A stretch of 64,000 nt of DNA from Salinivenus lutea (GTDB lineage Bacteria > Bacteroidota > Rhodothermia > Rhodothermales > Salinibacteraceae). A model generated the notes under the pieces. That model was not told the DNA's origin. It ran no database searches and worked only from the letters and a program-made list of their open reading frames with translations. Position numbers and translations under genes: made by a program. Positions 42,933 through 50,929 of this stretch are shown here, piece after piece. The stretch covers positions 25,937-89,936 of the forward strand of contig NCRC01000013.1 of the NCBI GenBank assembly GCA_002894685.1. Direction: 5' to 3'. How positions within the stretch are numbered: the first letter of the stretch is position 1; each line of letters begins with the position of its first letter.

Positions 42933-44555
42933 ATGGAATCCGCTGTAGCGTTCACGCTGCTCGACTACGCGATCTTCGGCGTCTACCTCCTGGTCATCGT
43001 CGGCCTCGGCCTCTGGGTCTCCCGCGAGGAGGAAGGCAAGGAAAAAGACAGCGCCGACTACTTCCTCGCCAGCAAGTCCCTCCCCTTCTGGGCCATCGGC
43101 TCCTCGCTCATTGCGGCCAACATCTCCGCCGAGCAGTTTATCGGCATGAGCGGCTCGGGCTTTCGGGTCGGCCTCGCAATCGCCTCCTACGAGTGGATGG
43201 CCGCGGTCACCCTCCTGGTGATCGCCCACTTCTTCCTCCCGATCTACCTGGAGAAGGACATCTTTACGATGCCCCAGTTTCTCGAGGAGCGCTACGACGG
43301 GCGCGTGCGGATGCTCCTGGCCATCTTCTGGCTCCTGGTGTACGTGTTTGTCAACCTCACAAGCGTGCTCTACATGGGCGGCCTCTCGATGAACGTCATC
43401 ATGGGCACGCCCCTCTGGGCCTCGATCGGCGCCCTCGCCCTCATCGCCACGGCCTATAGCCTCTACGGCGGCCTCAAGGCCGTCGCCTGGACCGACGTCG
43501 TGCAGGTGATCGTCCTCGTCGGCGGGGGCCTGATGACCACCTGGATTGCCCTCGACGCCTACGGCGGCAGCGGGGCCGGCCCCGTCGGCGGCCTCTCCCA
43601 GCTCATGGGCGACGCCTCCGGGCGGTTCAACATGATCCTCTTCGAGGGAGAACTCATGTACCAGAACGACGAGGGGGTGACCCAGGACGCCTACCAGCTC
43701 CTGCCCGGCCTGAGCGTCCTCTTCGGCGGCCTGTGGGTCGCCAACCTCTTCTACTGGGGCTGCAACCAGTACGTCATCCAGCGCGCCCTCGCCGCCAAAA
43801 ACCTCACGGAGGCCAAACGCGGGCTCGCCTTCGCCGGCTACCTCAAGCTGCTGCTGCCGCTGATCGTCGTGGTGCCCGGCATCGTCGCCTACGCCCTCGA
43901 CCCCGCCGCCGTCACCAAGGGGGACGAGGCCTACCCCTGGCTCCTCGGCGAGTACGTCCCCTCCGGCTTCCGTGGGCTCGCCTTCGCCGCGCTGGTGGCC
44001 GCAATCGTTTCCTCCCTCGCCTCCATGATGAACAGCGCCTCGACCATCTTCACCATGGACCTCTACAAAAGCTACGCCGACGCCGAGGAGGTCTCAGAGC
44101 GGCGCCTCGTTCGCATTGGGCGCGTCGTGGCGCTGGTCTGCATCGTCGTGGCCGCGCTCATTGCTCCCCAGCTCGCCAGCCTCGATCAGGTCTTTCAGTA
44201 CATCCAGGAGTACACCGGCTTTGTCAGCCCCGGCGTCCTGGCCATCTTCATCATGGGCCTCTTCTGGGGAAAGGCGACCCCCAATGCTGCTCTCGTGTCC
44301 GCGGTCCTGTCCATTCCCCTCTCGGCCGGCTTTAAGACCCTGACCCCGGACATCCCCTTCCTCAACCGCATGCTCATCGTCTTCTTCCTCTCCGTGGGGC
44401 TGATCGTCGCCATCTCCCTCTACGAAAACGAGGGCGAAGACCACCCCAAGGCCATTAACTTCTCCGAGATCCCCCGCGCGAAGGACCCCGTCTACAACGT
44501 CGCCGCCTTCGGCATCCTCGGCATCACCGCGGCCCTCTACGTCCTCTTCTGGTAG
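42933..44555 (+). CDS. Sodium/galactose symporter (SSS family, vSGLT-like)
   Basis: 540 residues and about 14 membrane helices. The sequence follows the structurally known Vibrio Na+/galactose transporter closely: AANISAEQFIGMSGSG with Asn63, Glu67 and Gln68 of the sugar site; NLTSVLYMGGLS; GGLWVANLFYWGCNQY with Asn278; YLKLLLP with Lys305; AAIVSSLASMMNSASTIFTM carrying the Na+-site serines; and FQYIQEYTGFVSPG with the sugar-binding Gln. The spacing from the N-terminus differs by one residue from the Vibrio protein. It imports galactose (or glucose) with sodium, apt for a halophile, and completes the path from polymer to GalM and GalT. Confidence 0.93.
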   Translation: MESAVAFTLLDYAIFGVYLLVIVGLGLWVSREEEGKEKDSADYFLASKSLPFWAIGSSLIAANISAEQFIGMSGSGFRVGLAIASYEWMAAVTLLVIAHFFLPIYLEKDIFTMPQFLEERYDGRVRMLLAIFWLLVYVFVNLTSVLYMGGLSMNVIMGTPLWASIGALALIATAYSLYGGLKAVAWTDVVQVIVLVGGGLMTTWIALDAYGGSGAGPVGGLSQLMGDASGRFNMILFEGELMYQNDEGVTQDAYQLLPGLSVLFGGLWVANLFYWGCNQYVIQRALAAKNLTEAKRGLAFAGYLKLLLPLIVVVPGIVAYALDPAAVTKGDEAYPWLLGEYVPSGFRGLAFAALVAAIVSSLASMMNSASTIFTMDLYKSYADAEEVSERRLVRIGRVVALVCIVVAALIAPQLASLDQVFQYIQEYTGFVSPGVLAIFIMGLFWGKATPNAALVSAVLSIPLSAGFKTLTPDIPFLNRMLIVFFLSVGLIVAISLYENEGEDHPKAINFSEIPRAKDPVYNVAAFGILGITAALYVLFW

Positions 44556-44698
44556 CGGCGCCCGCATGGGCGCGGCCGACCGGTCGGTGAACTGTGCCGA
44601 GCGCGCAACATTTTCCCACGCCCCTGCGGGGCTCCGGACCTTCCCGGGGCCCCGTGGATATGGCGGCTCTGCGTCCCTTTTTGCAGACCGCCCCCGCC

Positions 44699-45442
44699 AT
44701 GTTGCTGCGTCGCCTCTGGCCCGTCTTCGCGCTCCTCGTCCTGTTCGCCGCGCCCCCGGCGGGCGCCCAGGACGTCGACACGTCCGACGTCTACCGCCAA
44801 ACTACGCCGAGCCGCGACGGAATCGGGAAGGTCTACATGGGGCGCGAGATCTCGCGGGTGATGGGGCACCGGGGCGCCGCCTGGCTGGAGCGCCCCGAGC
44901 GGGCCCGCAACGAAAAGCCAAGCCTGCTCGTCGACAGCATGGCCCTCGCCCCCGACGCCGTGGTGGCCGACCTCGGCGCGGGCACCGGCTACTTCACCTT
45001 CCGCATCGCCCCGCGGGTGCCCGACGGCCGCGTCTTCGCGGTCGACATTCAGCCCGAGATGCTCGACATCATGCGCGACACGATTGCGGCCCAGGGCATC
45101 GACAACGTGACCCCGGTGAAGGGCACGGTGCGCGACCCCGCCCTGCCCGCCGACTCGGTCGACGCGGCGCTGATGGTCGACGCCTACCACGAATTCTCCC
45201 ACCCCCGAGAGATGATGCGCAACCTGCGGGCGGCCCTCGTGCCCGGCGGGCGCGTCTACCTGGTGGAGTACCGCAAGGAGGACCCGGACATCCCCATCAA
45301 GCCCCTCCACAAAATGACGGAGGCGCAGGCCAAGAAGGAGATGCGCGCTGTAGGGCTGGAGTGGGTGGCAACCGAGGAGATGCTCCCCCGCCAGCACTTC
45401 ATGATCTTCCGGAAGCCCTCCGGCCCCGAAGAGGACAACTGA
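44699..45442 (+). CDS. Class I SAM-dependent methyltransferase with signal peptide
   Basis: Starting at 44699 (MLLRRLWPVFALLVLFAAPP) the protein has 247 residues and a clear signal peptide ending at AGAQ. The Rossmann-like fold has motif I VVADLGAGTGYFTFRIA, acidic loop GRVFAVDIQPEMLDIM, motif IV ALMVDAYHEFSHPREMM and LVPGGRVYLVEYRKEDP. Export is odd, because S-adenosylmethionine is not known in the periplasm. A second exported methyltransferase occurs at 51837-52532. An upstream start at 44594 would bury the hydrophobic stretch but adds a poor leader. Substrate unknown. It converges with clpP, leaving 8 bases between stops. Confidence 0.85.
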   Translation: MLLRRLWPVFALLVLFAAPPAGAQDVDTSDVYRQTTPSRDGIGKVYMGREISRVMGHRGAAWLERPERARNEKPSLLVDSMALAPDAVVADLGAGTGYFTFRIAPRVPDGRVFAVDIQPEMLDIMRDTIAAQGIDNVTPVKGTVRDPALPADSVDAALMVDAYHEFSHPREMMRNLRAALVPGGRVYLVEYRKEDPDIPIKPLHKMTEAQAKKEMRAVGLEWVATEEMLPRQHFMIFRKPSGPEEDN

Positions 45443-45450
45443 GCGGGGCG

Positions 45451-46188
45451 CTATGCGTCGCCGCCCACCGTCCCGTTCTCGCCGTCGCCGTACAGGCCCT
45501 TCAGGCCGTCGAGCGTGTCGGGGTTGAGGACGTTGTCGACGAGGCCGTACTCCTGCGCTTCCGTCGCGCTCATCCAGTAGTTGCGATCGGCGTCGTCCTC
45601 AATCTGGTCGAAGCTCTGGTCGGTGTGGTGCGCCAGAATCTGGTAGAGGCGCTTCTTGAGCCACCCGATCTCCTCGGCCCGAATCTCAATGTCGGAGGCC
45701 TGTCCCTCGGCCCCGCCCATCGGCTGGTGGATCATCACGCGGGCGTTCGGGAGGCAGGCGCGCTGGCCCTCCTCGCCGGCCGCCAGCAGCACCGACCCCA
45801 TCGACGCGGCCAGCCCCACGCAGATGGTGGCAATCGGCGCCTCCGTGTACTGCATCGTGTCGTACACGCCCAGGCCGCTGTAGATGACCCCGCCCGGCGA
45901 GTTGACATACATCTGGATGGGCTGGTCCGAGCTCTCACTCTCCAGGTACAGCAGCTGCGCCACCGTCAGGTTCGCAATCTGGTCGTTGATCGGCGTGCCC
46001 ACAAACAGGATGCGCTCCTTCAGCAGGCGGCTGAAGATGTCGTAGGCCCGCTCGCCGCGGGTGGTTTGCTCCACGACTTTCGGGACGATGCCGGACATCG
46101 GCTGGTCGCCCAGTCCGCCCTGACTAATCGAACTCGGAAGGGACCCGAGGCTCTTGCTAAACTGCAGAAAATCGTCAACGTCGGCCAT
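45451..46188 (-). CDS. clpP: ATP-dependent Clp protease proteolytic subunit
   Basis: 245 residues, with a 30-40-residue N-terminal extension relative to E. coli ClpP. Fold motifs: [40 protein letters not shown], nucleophile Ser129 in [15 protein letters not shown], His154 in [10 protein letters not shown]. The third triad position, Asp in DADRDYW-type sequences of related bacteria, reads Asn203 here ([10 protein letters not shown]; codon AAC at 45580-45582). Listeria ClpP1 has a comparable Asp-to-Asn triad. It would assemble as a tetradecameric chamber with a ClpX/ClpA-type unfoldase, neither of which is in the window. It may be a specialised paralogue that depends on another ClpP. Confidence 0.93.
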   Translation of the reverse strand: MADVDDFLQFSKSLGSLPSSISQGGLGDQPMSGIVPKVVEQTTRGERAYDIFSRLLKERILFVGTPINDQIANLTVAQLLYLESESSDQPIQMYVNSPGGVIYSGLGVYDTMQYTEAPIATICVGLAASMGSVLLAAGEEGQRACLPNARVMIHQPMGGAEGQASDIEIRAEEIGWLKKRLYQILAHHTDQSFDQIEDDADRNYWMSATEAQEYGLVDNVLNPDTLDGLKGLYGDGENGTVGGDA

Positions 46189-46511
46189 GCGAAGCGGCGT
46201 AGCGATAAAGGAAGAACTTGACGGATGGACTCAACCTGCTCCGTTGGGCGACAGTTTCCTCCGTACGGAGGGTTGTTTCGGAATCTACACGCCACGAGAT
46301 GGGAGGTCGGGCCCCGCGGGGATCGGTGACCCCAAACAACGGGCCGGCCGCCCAGCCCAGGGGGCCGACCGGAAGCGCCCCAACCGGAAGCCCCCGGTGC
46401 CTCCGGGCCGATCGGCGACCCGGCGGCGCGGGACGCCCAATCGCTGCGGCCCGTCCTCTTCTGAAACGCCCCTATGATGCCCTTCGGCCGGCCCCAACGG
46501 AGGCCGGGGGG
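46189..46511. other. Intergenic region upstream of clpP, 323 bases
   Basis: It lies between the clpP start and the stop of the thioredoxin-reductase-like gene. A CCGGCC-8 nt-GGCCGG hairpin at about 46480-46499 is near the latter gene's stop, but no T-tract follows on the minus strand. No credible gene was seen. Confidence 0.45.
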
Positions 46512-48167
46512 TCACCGGCGGCCGCTGAGGAACTGGTGCACCAGCTTGATTGCCATTGACCCCTCGCCGACAGCCGAGGCCACGCGCTTGATCGAGGAGG
46601 CCCGAACATCCCCCACGGCGAAAATGCCCGGCTCGCTCGTCTCCAAAAAGAACGGGTCCCGCGAGCGCGCCCGAAACGATTCGGCCGATGGGGAGCCCTG
46701 AAGGTCCGTTCCCGTGCGCACGAACCCGTGCGCATCGGTTGCGATGTCTCCCCTCAGCCACTCAGTGCAGGGGTCGGCCCCAATGAAGCTGAACAGCGCC
46801 GGCGTGGGGAGTCGTCGCTCGTCTCCGGTCTTGTTGTGCTCGACCTGCACCGCTTCCAGGCGATCGTCCCCGTGGAGGGCGGTCGCCTCGGTGTGGCGAT
46901 GGACCTCCACAGCGTCGGTCTGCCGAATGCGGTCCACGAGGTAGCGGGACATGCTCTTCCCCAGGTCCCCGCCCCGAATGAGCATGTGCACGACGGAGGC
47001 CGCCTCCGAAAGGAAGATCGCCGCCTGGCCGGCCGAGTTGCCCCCGCCAACCAGGACGACCTCCTCGTTCTCACAGAGCTGGGCCTCCATACGGGTCGCG
47101 CCATAATAGACGCCCGCACCGTCGAACTCCGGACGCCGGTCGAGGGGGAGCTTGCGGTACTCGGCCCCCGTCGCAATCACAACGGCCCGCCCGAGCACGC
47201 GCTCCTCGCCCTCTAGGTGGACGGCGTAGAGCCCGTCCTCCCGTCCCAGTCCCGTGGCGCGGCGCGGGGCGGCAACATCGGCCCCGAACTTTTCGGCCTG
47301 AAGTCGGGCGCGACTCGCCAGCTTGGCGCCGGAGATGCCCGAGGGGAAGCCGAGGTAGTTCTCGATTTTCGACGACCAGGCGGCCTGCCCGCCGATGCCC
47401 GTCGCGTCGAGACAAAGGGTTGAGAGCCCCTCCGACGCGCCGTAGACGCTGGCCGCAAGCCCGGCGGGCCCGCCCCCAACCACCACCAGGTCGTGTGCTT
47501 TGGTCGGCAAGGCACAGGAGCCAAGCCCCATGTGGTGGGCCAGCTCGCTCGTCGACGGGGCCCGGAGCACCTCCTCGCCCCGCACAACGACGACCGGGGT
47601 GTCGCTCGTGGGGACCCCGAGCCGCCGAAGGAGCGCCTCCGCCCCCTCGTCGCGCTCCAGGTCGAGCCACGTATACGGCAGGTCGTTTCGTTCGGCGACG
47701 CCTTTGAGGTGGTGCGTGGCCTCCGAGAAGCGGGAGCCGACAATCTGGAGGCCGGTCTGCTCCTGGTCCATCAGCAGCGCCCGCCGTGTCAGAAATGCCT
47801 GCAGGATCACGTCGCTCAGGTCCGGAATCTTCGCGATGACCTCCTGCAGAACGTCGGGCGGGATTCGGAGGACCCGCCCCGAGTCCTTCACTTTGGCTGT
47901 GACGAGCGAGGAGCGGCCGCCCACCATATCGACATCGCCGGTAAACTCTCCGGGCTCGTGAACAGTCACCCGCGTCGGCGTCTCGGTCGACGGATTCACA
48001 ATCGCAATCGCCCCCTCCAGCACGACGAAAAAATCGAAGTCGGTCTCTCCGGCCTCAAAGAGCACGTCGCCCGACTCGACGGCCCCCTCTACGCCGTGGG
48101 GCCGGAGCCGATCGATCTGCTCGGGGGAGAGCGTGGGGAAGGCGGTCTGTTTGTCGCTACGGGTCAT
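46512..48167 (-). CDS. Cyclic-nucleotide-binding-domain / thioredoxin-reductase-like FAD oxidoreductase lacking CxxC
   Basis: 551 residues from the Met at 48167. Residues ~10-130 are a cNMP-binding domain (VESGDVLFEAGETDFDFFVV, VHEPGEFTGDVDMVGGRSSL). Residues ~140-215 form a glutaredoxin-like segment (YTWLDLERDEGAEALLRRLG). From 226 a thioredoxin-reductase-type FAD/NADPH module follows (LVVVGGGPAGLAASVYGASE, VVIATGAEYRKL, VVLVGGGNSAGQAAIFLSEA, GIFAVGDVRASSIKRVASAV). The redox-active CATC of E. coli TrxB aligns with GATR (356-359), so it cannot reduce thioredoxin by the classical route. This architecture is known as a family in several phyla. Electron acceptor and cyclic-nucleotide dependence are unknown. 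Confidence 0.9.
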   Translation of the reverse strand: MTRSDKQTAFPTLSPEQIDRLRPHGVEGAVESGDVLFEAGETDFDFFVVLEGAIAIVNPSTETPTRVTVHEPGEFTGDVDMVGGRSSLVTAKVKDSGRVLRIPPDVLQEVIAKIPDLSDVILQAFLTRRALLMDQEQTGLQIVGSRFSEATHHLKGVAERNDLPYTWLDLERDEGAEALLRRLGVPTSDTPVVVVRGEEVLRAPSTSELAHHMGLGSCALPTKAHDLVVVGGGPAGLAASVYGASEGLSTLCLDATGIGGQAAWSSKIENYLGFPSGISGAKLASRARLQAEKFGADVAAPRRATGLGREDGLYAVHLEGEERVLGRAVVIATGAEYRKLPLDRRPEFDGAGVYYGATRMEAQLCENEEVVLVGGGNSAGQAAIFLSEAASVVHMLIRGGDLGKSMSRYLVDRIRQTDAVEVHRHTEATALHGDDRLEAVQVEHNKTGDERRLPTPALFSFIGADPCTEWLRGDIATDAHGFVRTGTDLQGSPSAESFRARSRDPFFLETSEPGIFAVGDVRASSIKRVASAVGEGSMAIKLVHQFLSGRR

Positions 48168-48208
48168 AAAACGCGTTCGGTTGCGGGAAGAGTCCGAGCA
48201 TGGGGCGC

Positions 48209-48490
48209 TCATGATCCAGGCGGGGACGGGCAGTCGCCCGAGCCACCACGGCGGGGGCCGGCGGCGCACCGGGTGACAGCGTCGAGCGTGTCTGCATCGA
48301 GGATGAGGACGGGCGGCCCCTCTTCCGGCCGCCGCAACACAATGGCCCGGTCGTGCTCCTCGGCACACCGGAGAAACGTCCGGGGCGGGCTGTCATGGGC
48401 CCGGGCGAATTGCCGAAGCGTGCCGATCGCTTCTCCGTCCTCTCCCCGCGTGGGGGAGGGCGGAGATGAGGGATGACGCTGGGAAGTCAT
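48209..48490 (-). CDS. Small hypothetical protein, uncertain
   Basis: A 93-codon ATG frame 41 bases upstream of the cNMP/oxidoreductase gene on the same strand. The middle part (TLRQFARAHDSPPRTFLRCA, then EEHDRAIVLRRPEEGPPVLI) looks protein-like, with alternating hydrophobic strands. Both ends are low-complexity, rich in Ser, Pro and Gly. I do not recognise a family. It could be a small partner of the oxidoreductase or a chance frame. Confidence 0.35.
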   Translation of the reverse strand: MTSQRHPSSPPSPTRGEDGEAIGTLRQFARAHDSPPRTFLRCAEEHDRAIVLRRPEEGPPVLILDADTLDAVTRCAAGPRRGGSGDCPSPPGS

Positions 48491-48511
48491 GGGTCTAGGG
48501 AGCGCGTGAAC

Positions 48512-48547
48512 AAAAAAACACGTTGAGGAATGCCCTCCGCAGGGGGC
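48512..48547 (-). terminator. Possible intrinsic terminator after doxX
   Basis: On the minus strand TGCCCCC-TGCG-GAGGGCA forms a 7-bp stem (48531-48547) with one G-U pair. A T7 run (complement of 48512-48518) follows about 12 bases later. The run is further from the stem than in a canonical terminator. Located 50 bases after the doxX stop. Confidence 0.4.
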
Positions 48548-48596
48548 AACGCGGAAACGCCTCCGCCAGAGAGGCGGACGGCAGCCCCGGGAGCCA

Positions 48597-49013
48597 TCAG
48601 GCCCCCGCCGAGAGGGGCACCTCTTCAGCCGCCGGCTCCCCGCGGCGGTCCAGGCTCAGCGGCCCGCTCCCCTCTGCCACCAGGAGCAGCAGCCCGCCCA
48701 GAATGGAGACGTTCTTGAGGAAGTGGAGGAGCTGTTGCTGCTCCCCGAGGCTGGTGTGGAAGATGAGCGTCGCACTCAGCAAAAATCCGCTCAGGACAAA
48801 CGCCACCCGCCGGGTCTTCAGGCCCACGAGGAGCGCGAGGCCGCCCAGCAGTTCCGTGGCGATCGCTCCGAGGAGCAGAGCGGAGGTCATCGGAAGGCCA
48901 TAGGCCGCCATGTACGCCTGCGTACCGGCGGGGTCGGCAATTTTCGTCGCCGCACTGCCGAGGAAGACGAGGGAGAGGAGAATGCGTCCGATGTCGAGGG
49001 CGTAGTTCTTCAT
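48597..49013 (-). CDS. DoxX-family membrane protein
   Basis: 138 residues, four predicted membrane helices: DIGRILLSLVFLGSAATKIA, TSALLLGAIATELLGGLALL, RVAFVLSGFLLSATLIFH, and LKNVSILGGLLLLVAEG. The GRILLSLVFLGSAATKI entry and the HFLKNVSILGGLLLL C-terminal helix are typical of the DoxX/DoxD-like family, small inner-membrane proteins often linked with oxidative or thiol stress. Its upstream region carries an unusually strong palindrome, so it is probably under a dedicated regulator not present in this window. Confidence 0.88.
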   Translation of the reverse strand: MKNYALDIGRILLSLVFLGSAATKIADPAGTQAYMAAYGLPMTSALLLGAIATELLGGLALLVGLKTRRVAFVLSGFLLSATLIFHTSLGEQQQLLHFLKNVSILGGLLLLVAEGSGPLSLDRRGEPAAEEVPLSAGA

Positions 49014-49112
49014 GGGTGTAGTGGGTTGATCGTCGAGAATACGAAACGGTCCGGGCCGGACGTGACCGACCGTCCCGGTCTTTCCTGTGTCGAGTGAAGC
49101 GGTAGCCGGAAC

Positions 49113-49140
49113 CCAAATAGTTCAACATTGAACTATTTGG
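49113..49140. promoter_or_regulatory. 28-bp perfect palindrome upstream of doxX
   Basis: Arms CCAAATAGTTCAA and TTGAACTATTTGG are exact reverse complements, separated by CA. It lies about 100 bases upstream of the doxX start. The length, AT-rich core and symmetry fit a dimeric regulator site of the MarR or similar winged-helix class. It is not followed by a T-tract, so it is unlikely to be a terminator. Confidence 0.75.
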
Positions 49141-49255
49141 CGAAAACACCCCCGGTTTCCGACCGGAATTCGGGGCGACCAGGGCCACCCAGCCGGTCGG
49201 CGCGGTGCTGCTCGCTGCCAGCAGACCTCATTCCTGCCGGGGGACAGCCTATATT

Positions 49256-49288
49256 TAGTTCAACATAGAACTGTTCAATATAGAACTG
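49256..49288. promoter_or_regulatory. Tandem imperfect copies of the TAGTTCAA operator
   Basis: TAGTTCAACATAGAACT is followed directly by GTTCAATATAGAACT. Both repeat the half-sites (A)GTTC/GAAC(T) of the 28-bp palindrome 120 bases away, with six-base centres AACATA and AATATA. Together they suggest two or three dimers of one regulator binding across this 462-base gap, which otherwise holds no gene that I can support. Confidence 0.6.
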
Positions 49289-49475
49289 TATTTCACTCTA
49301 TCTCGACATTCGCGGTGTTGGCGTCCGCCCGGACTGCTGTTCGAGGGGGGCTGGCGTCCTTTCTTCTCTACGCCGCCCGTCCACTTGCAAGGGCCGCGGC
49401 CGTCAAGAAACAACAAAAGCAACCGCCCTCGACGTCCTCCCGGAGCCGACCCGCGAACGCGATCGTCCGTGCGGG

Positions 49476-50672
49476 TTACGCGTGCGCGTACTTGCGGGAC
49501 GTCTCCTGATACCGGTAGAGGGAAAAGAGGAGGACGGCGAGCATCCCAACCAGAATGACGGCGAGCCCCCCAACCGCCACGCCCCACCCGAAGAGGTCGG
49601 CCACGACGCCGGTCACGGCACTTCCACCGGCCCCCAGCACCATGTAGACGGTGCGCACCAGCCCGAAGCCGGCGTTGCGCTCGTGATCGTCGAGGTGGTC
49701 CATGAACTTTGGCAGGAGGGCGGCGCCCCACCCCATGGCCAGCCCCGCACACGCCACCGCAACAACGGCCCCCGTCAGCGAGCCGGTGACGCCCAAAAGC
49801 CCGTACCCGAGGATGCCGACCGCGATGGCGAGACTGGCGGCTGCGTCCCGCCCGATGCGGTCCGAGAGGGCCCCCAGCATCGGCTGCGTGAGGCCCTGCA
49901 TCAGAAAGTACCCGGAAAAGAGCAGCCCGGCCGTTGCCTGGGTGTAGCCGTGAAGCTCCACAAACACCGTGGGCAAGAACGACGCGGTGGCCTGCCACAC
50001 GAACATGCCGGCGGCCGCGAGTCCCAGGGTGCGGGCAATGGGCGGGCGCGACACGATCTCGAGCAGCGGCCGCACGCGGAGGCGATCCCACACCGACTGC
50101 TCCGGGCGGGCCGGCGGGCGGGCCCGAACGACCCGGGCAACCAGGATGGCGGCCGGCACGGCCACCGCCGCGCCCAGGGCCAGCCCCCACCGCCACCCGT
50201 ACCACGCCCCCAGCGCCCCGGCGGCCATCGGGATCAGCACACCCGCGATCGGCGCTCCGGCCGTGTGAATGCCAATGGCGGTGCCGATTTTGTCGGTTGT
50301 GCGCGTCAGGAGCGCGGTCGCCACGCTGTAGTGCAGCCCCGCCACGCCCCCCAGCAGAGCCGTCGTGATCAAGAACACGGGGTACGACGGGGACAGGGCG
50401 AGAATGACGCTAGCCCCGGCGGTGCCCCCCACGGCCACGAGCAGGATGCGCCGTTCCCCATACCGGTCGGCCAGCAGCCCGCTCGGGAACTGCGCCAGGG
50501 CGTAGGCCAGCCACATGCCCGTAAGGGACAGGCCGATCGCCCCGTTTGGCACGGAAAACGCATCGGTGAGGAAGGGGACCACCGGGCTGATGACGAGCCG
50601 CCCGGCCATCGTCGCGAAAAAAGCCAGGGTGCATACCGCAAGCACGGCACCCTGTCGGGACCAAAGGGTCAT
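49476..50672 (-). CDS. MFS transporter
   Basis: 398 residues with 12 predicted helices. The MFS signature in loop 2-3 is GLLADRYGERRILLV, and the second-half counterpart is GALSDRIGRDAAASLAIAVG. It begins LWSRQGAVLAVCTLAFFATM and ends RYQETSRKYAHA. The closest general resemblance is to CynX/NarK-like anion or drug-efflux MFS proteins; the substrate is not identifiable. It is divergent from the LysR-type regulator at 50930, a common arrangement in which the regulator controls the transporter. Confidence 0.9.
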   Translation of the reverse strand: MTLWSRQGAVLAVCTLAFFATMAGRLVISPVVPFLTDAFSVPNGAIGLSLTGMWLAYALAQFPSGLLADRYGERRILLVAVGGTAGASVILALSPSYPVFLITTALLGGVAGLHYSVATALLTRTTDKIGTAIGIHTAGAPIAGVLIPMAAGALGAWYGWRWGLALGAAVAVPAAILVARVVRARPPARPEQSVWDRLRVRPLLEIVSRPPIARTLGLAAAGMFVWQATASFLPTVFVELHGYTQATAGLLFSGYFLMQGLTQPMLGALSDRIGRDAAASLAIAVGILGYGLLGVTGSLTGAVVAVACAGLAMGWGAALLPKFMDHLDDHERNAGFGLVRTVYMVLGAGGSAVTGVVADLFGWGVAVGGLAVILVGMLAVLLFSLYRYQETSRKYAHA

Positions 50673-50829
50673 GTTGTTCGGTTTTGTCGATCGTTCAAGA
50701 AGGGTCCAGCGACAGGCCCGACCGCCGCCTATTTCGGGTCAGGCCGCCGCCGTTCGTTCCATGTGCTGTCGTAGAAACTGGTAGGACCGGCCCCTGCCTG
50801 CCGTTTCATGGAGTTTTTCGCTCAACGTG

Positions 50830-50844
50830 ATCGATACAATCGAT
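50830..50844. promoter_or_regulatory. LysR-type box between the MFS and lysR genes
   Basis: ATCGATACAATCGAT is an ATC-N9-GAT inverted repeat that fits the T-N11-A consensus of LysR-type regulators. It lies in the 257-base divergent gap, about 86 bases upstream of the regulator start and 158 bases from the transporter start. Confidence 0.6.
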
Positions 50845-50929
50845 TGCCCGTATGAATCGGTGCCGGCGAATCCGAAATGCGCCGGGCCTCCCCCTCTTTC
50901 CCCTATTCCGTTCCTCTTTTTTTGCGGCC

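Noticed and set aside
49255..50205. A minus-strand frame overlapping the MFS gene
   Set aside because: Gly/Arg/Pro-rich shadow frame with no motifs; the MFS frame shows 12 helices and signature loops.
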